Below are positions 9,730 through 12,625 of a stretch of 12,625 nucleotides of DNA, in pieces. Under the pieces are notes generated by a model. That model was not told the DNA's origin, did no database searches, and saw nothing but the letters and a program-made list of their open reading frames with translations. Position numbers and translations under genes: made by a program. Position 1 is the first letter of the stretch. Each line of letters starts with the position of its first letter. Origin of the DNA: DASVDK01 sp036562265 [NCBI: Thermodesulfobacteriota bacterium] (lineage in GTDB: Bacteria > DASVDK01); assembly GCA_036562265.1 (NCBI GenBank), contig DATCKS010000211.1, positions 1 to 12,625 of the forward strand, in the 5' to 3' direction.

Positions 9730-9757
9730 CTTATACGAGCGCCCTGCCGGGCGTCAA
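9730..9757 (-). promoter_or_regulatory. Near-consensus sigma-70-type promoter of bamD
   Basis: On the minus strand, TTGACG (9757-9752, 5/6 to TTGACA) and TATAAG (9735-9730, 5/6 to TATAAT) are separated by 16 nt. Both hexamers stand out in a GC-rich intergenic region. A start site 6-8 nt after the -10 would fall at about 9724-9722, leaving only about 2-4 nt before the bamD ATG at 9720. The mRNA would therefore be essentially leaderless, which agrees with the lack of a properly spaced ribosome binding site. Confidence 0.68.
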
Positions 9758-10103
9758 GCCCCGGGCCAGCCAGCCGACGGTCACCGGACCGAGGTACGGA
9801 GCGTGCGAACCTCCGCACGGCACCGGCCCGGTGCGAGGCGCGAGACGACAGGGCCCGGGCGCCCGGCGGCGCGCCGGACCGCGCGATTCTCGCGGCGCTG
9901 CCCCCGATCCATCACCAGTTCGTCGGGGAGGCCGCAGCCGTTCCCGCCGACCCGGCCAGCGCGCGCGCCCGGCTCGCCGAGGCGCAGGCCGCGCTCGGCC
10001 GGGCGCGGCACGACCCGCGGGCGCACCCGCGCGCTCGCCTCGCAGGGGATCGTCGCGATCCCCGTGCTCGTCGTCCCCTCGTCCAGCGAATCGCCGAACG
10101 GGC

Positions 10104-10134
10104 CGCCGGTCGCCCGGGGAACGGGCGGCCGGCG
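10104..10134. repeat. Strong 13-bp GC hairpin with 5-nt loop
   Basis: Left arm CGCCGGTCGCCCG (10104-10116), loop GGGAA, right arm CGGGCGGCCGGCG (10122-10134). All 13 positions pair on the plus-strand RNA, with a single G-U wobble. No T-run follows on the plus strand, so it is not a typical intrinsic terminator. It lies between the bamD promoter and the putative clpB promoter. It might terminate or insulate transcription, or be a remnant of a repeat element. Confidence 0.5.
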
Positions 10135-10172
10135 AGGGACCGGCTGCAGGAGCACGCCGGCGCTTCGAGCCC

Positions 10173-10187
10173 TGGCATATCGGATGC
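10173..10187 (+). promoter_or_regulatory. Sigma-54-like -24/-12 promoter element upstream of clpB
   Basis: TGGCAT, a 5-nt spacer and ATGC match the sigma-54 consensus TGGCAC-N5-TTGC with exact spacing: the invariant GG is at 10174-10175 and GC at 10186-10187. The match is 5/6 for the -24 and 3/4 for the -12. Transcription would begin near 10199, giving a leader of about 137 nt before clpB. Sigma-54 control of clpB is not usual (sigma-32 or HrcA/CIRCE are common), and no activator gene is visible, so this is a motif-only call. Confidence 0.38.
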
Positions 10188-10202
10188 AATTCCGACCGTC
10201 GG
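10180..10202. repeat. Overlapping inverted repeats at the putative clpB promoter
   Basis: TCGGA (10180-10184) and TCCGA (10191-10195) form a perfect inverted repeat around TGCAAT. Immediately overlapping is the perfect palindrome CCGAC-C-GTCGG (10192-10202). Together they cover the -12 element and the predicted start site of the sigma-54-like promoter, a position suited to a repressor or activator site. No known operator (no CIRCE TTAGCACTC-N9-GAGTGCTAA) is matched. Confidence 0.3.
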
Positions 10203-10223
10203 AGCGTTCGAGAGCCCGCGACC

Positions 10224-10238
10224 CGGCCAAAATGGCCG
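10224..10238. repeat. 15-nt perfect inverted repeat CGGCCA-AAA-TGGCCG in the clpB leader
   Basis: Six-base-pair arms flank an AAA centre. It lies about 100 nt upstream of the clpB ATG, downstream of the sigma-54-like element. It could be a DNA-binding operator or a small 5'-UTR hairpin. No function can be assigned from sequence. Confidence 0.3.
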
Positions 10239-10335
10239 CCGTGATGGTCCGGATCGGGCGTTGCGCCGGCCGGCCGATGGACAGAATGGCACACCGGACG
10301 GGCGCGGTCGAGACGAGACGGAAGGCAGAAGAGGC

Positions 10336-12625
<2,290 letters not shown>

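Larger units (their letters stand above)
9721..10335. other. 615-bp divergent bamD/clpB intergenic region without a recognisable gene
   Basis: No open frame here reads like a known protein. The plus-strand frame shared with clpB stays open from well upstream, and its stretch at about 9856-10015 has coding-like G/C third positions (reading [18 protein letters not shown] in part). However, it has no ATG or GTG start, and its downstream half becomes Arg/Gly-rich and non-protein-like. It could be a decayed gene remnant or just GC-rich filler. From 10170 onward the sequence is less GC-rich and holds the probable clpB promoter and leader: a -24/-12-like element at 10173-10187, inverted repeats at 10180-10202 and 10224-10238, a GCCGGCCGGC palindrome at 10265-10274, and ribosome-binding candidates GGAAGG (10320-10325) and AGAGG (10330-10334). 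Confidence 0.6.

Noticed and set aside
10287-10301. Second TGGCAC -24-like box near 10287
   Set aside because: The matching -12 position reads ACGG and lacks the essential GC, so it is not a credible sigma-54 promoter.
10261-10335. In-frame TTG at 10261 as an earlier clpB start
   Set aside because: The 25-residue extension is Gly/Arg/Asp-rich and unlike ClpB. The ATG at 10336 gives the conserved [13 protein letters not shown] start.

Overview
This is a very GC-rich window with strong G/C preference at third codon positions. It most likely comes from the chromosome of a diderm (Gram-negative) bacterium, because it carries a BamD-type outer-membrane-assembly lipoprotein, an exported HtrA/DegP-type protease and a class-1 ClpB. 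The genes are bacterial housekeeping types. I see no insertion sequence, phage gene, CRISPR array, tRNA or rRNA. The codon bias and the alanyl-tRNA synthetase with a cysteine-rich insert would fit deltaproteobacterial-like or uncultured GC-rich diderm phyla, but the sequence alone does not fix the phylum.

Layout: (1) 1-635, minus strand, is the N-terminal two-fifths or so of an HtrA/DegP serine protease that runs off the left edge. (2) 636-805 is a divergent, locally AT-rich promoter region. (3) 806-8148, plus strand, is a tightly packed four-gene cluster: alaS, glpD, glpK and a D-aminoacylase-type amidohydrolase. The spacings are 4 bp, 0 bp and an 8-bp overlap, and the last three genes start with GTG, so they probably form one transcription unit with translational coupling. 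(4) 8162-9720, minus strand, is a two-gene unit, bamD followed by a TPR protein, with a TGATG stop/start overlap. It converges on the plus-strand cluster across only 13 bp. (5) 9721-10335 is a 615-bp divergent intergenic region with no recognisable gene. It holds a near-consensus sigma-70 promoter almost abutting bamD, a strong hairpin, a sigma-54-like -24/-12 element and several perfect inverted repeats ahead of clpB. (6) 10336-12625, plus strand, is clpB, truncated by the right edge after residue 763.

Functionally, glpK and glpD give a two-step glycerol route: glycerol to sn-glycerol-3-phosphate to dihydroxyacetone phosphate, with electrons going to quinone. No glpF transporter or glpR regulator is present here. 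The downstream amidohydrolase suggests salvage of N-acyl-D-amino acids. Its pairing with alaS and glp genes is unusual and unexplained. HtrA, BamD and ClpB are all protein-quality-control or envelope-assembly factors. No clearly new multi-gene system is visible. The most interesting signals are regulatory (the bamD and clpB promoters), the alaS-glp-amidohydrolase arrangement, and a substituted metal ligand in the amidohydrolase.
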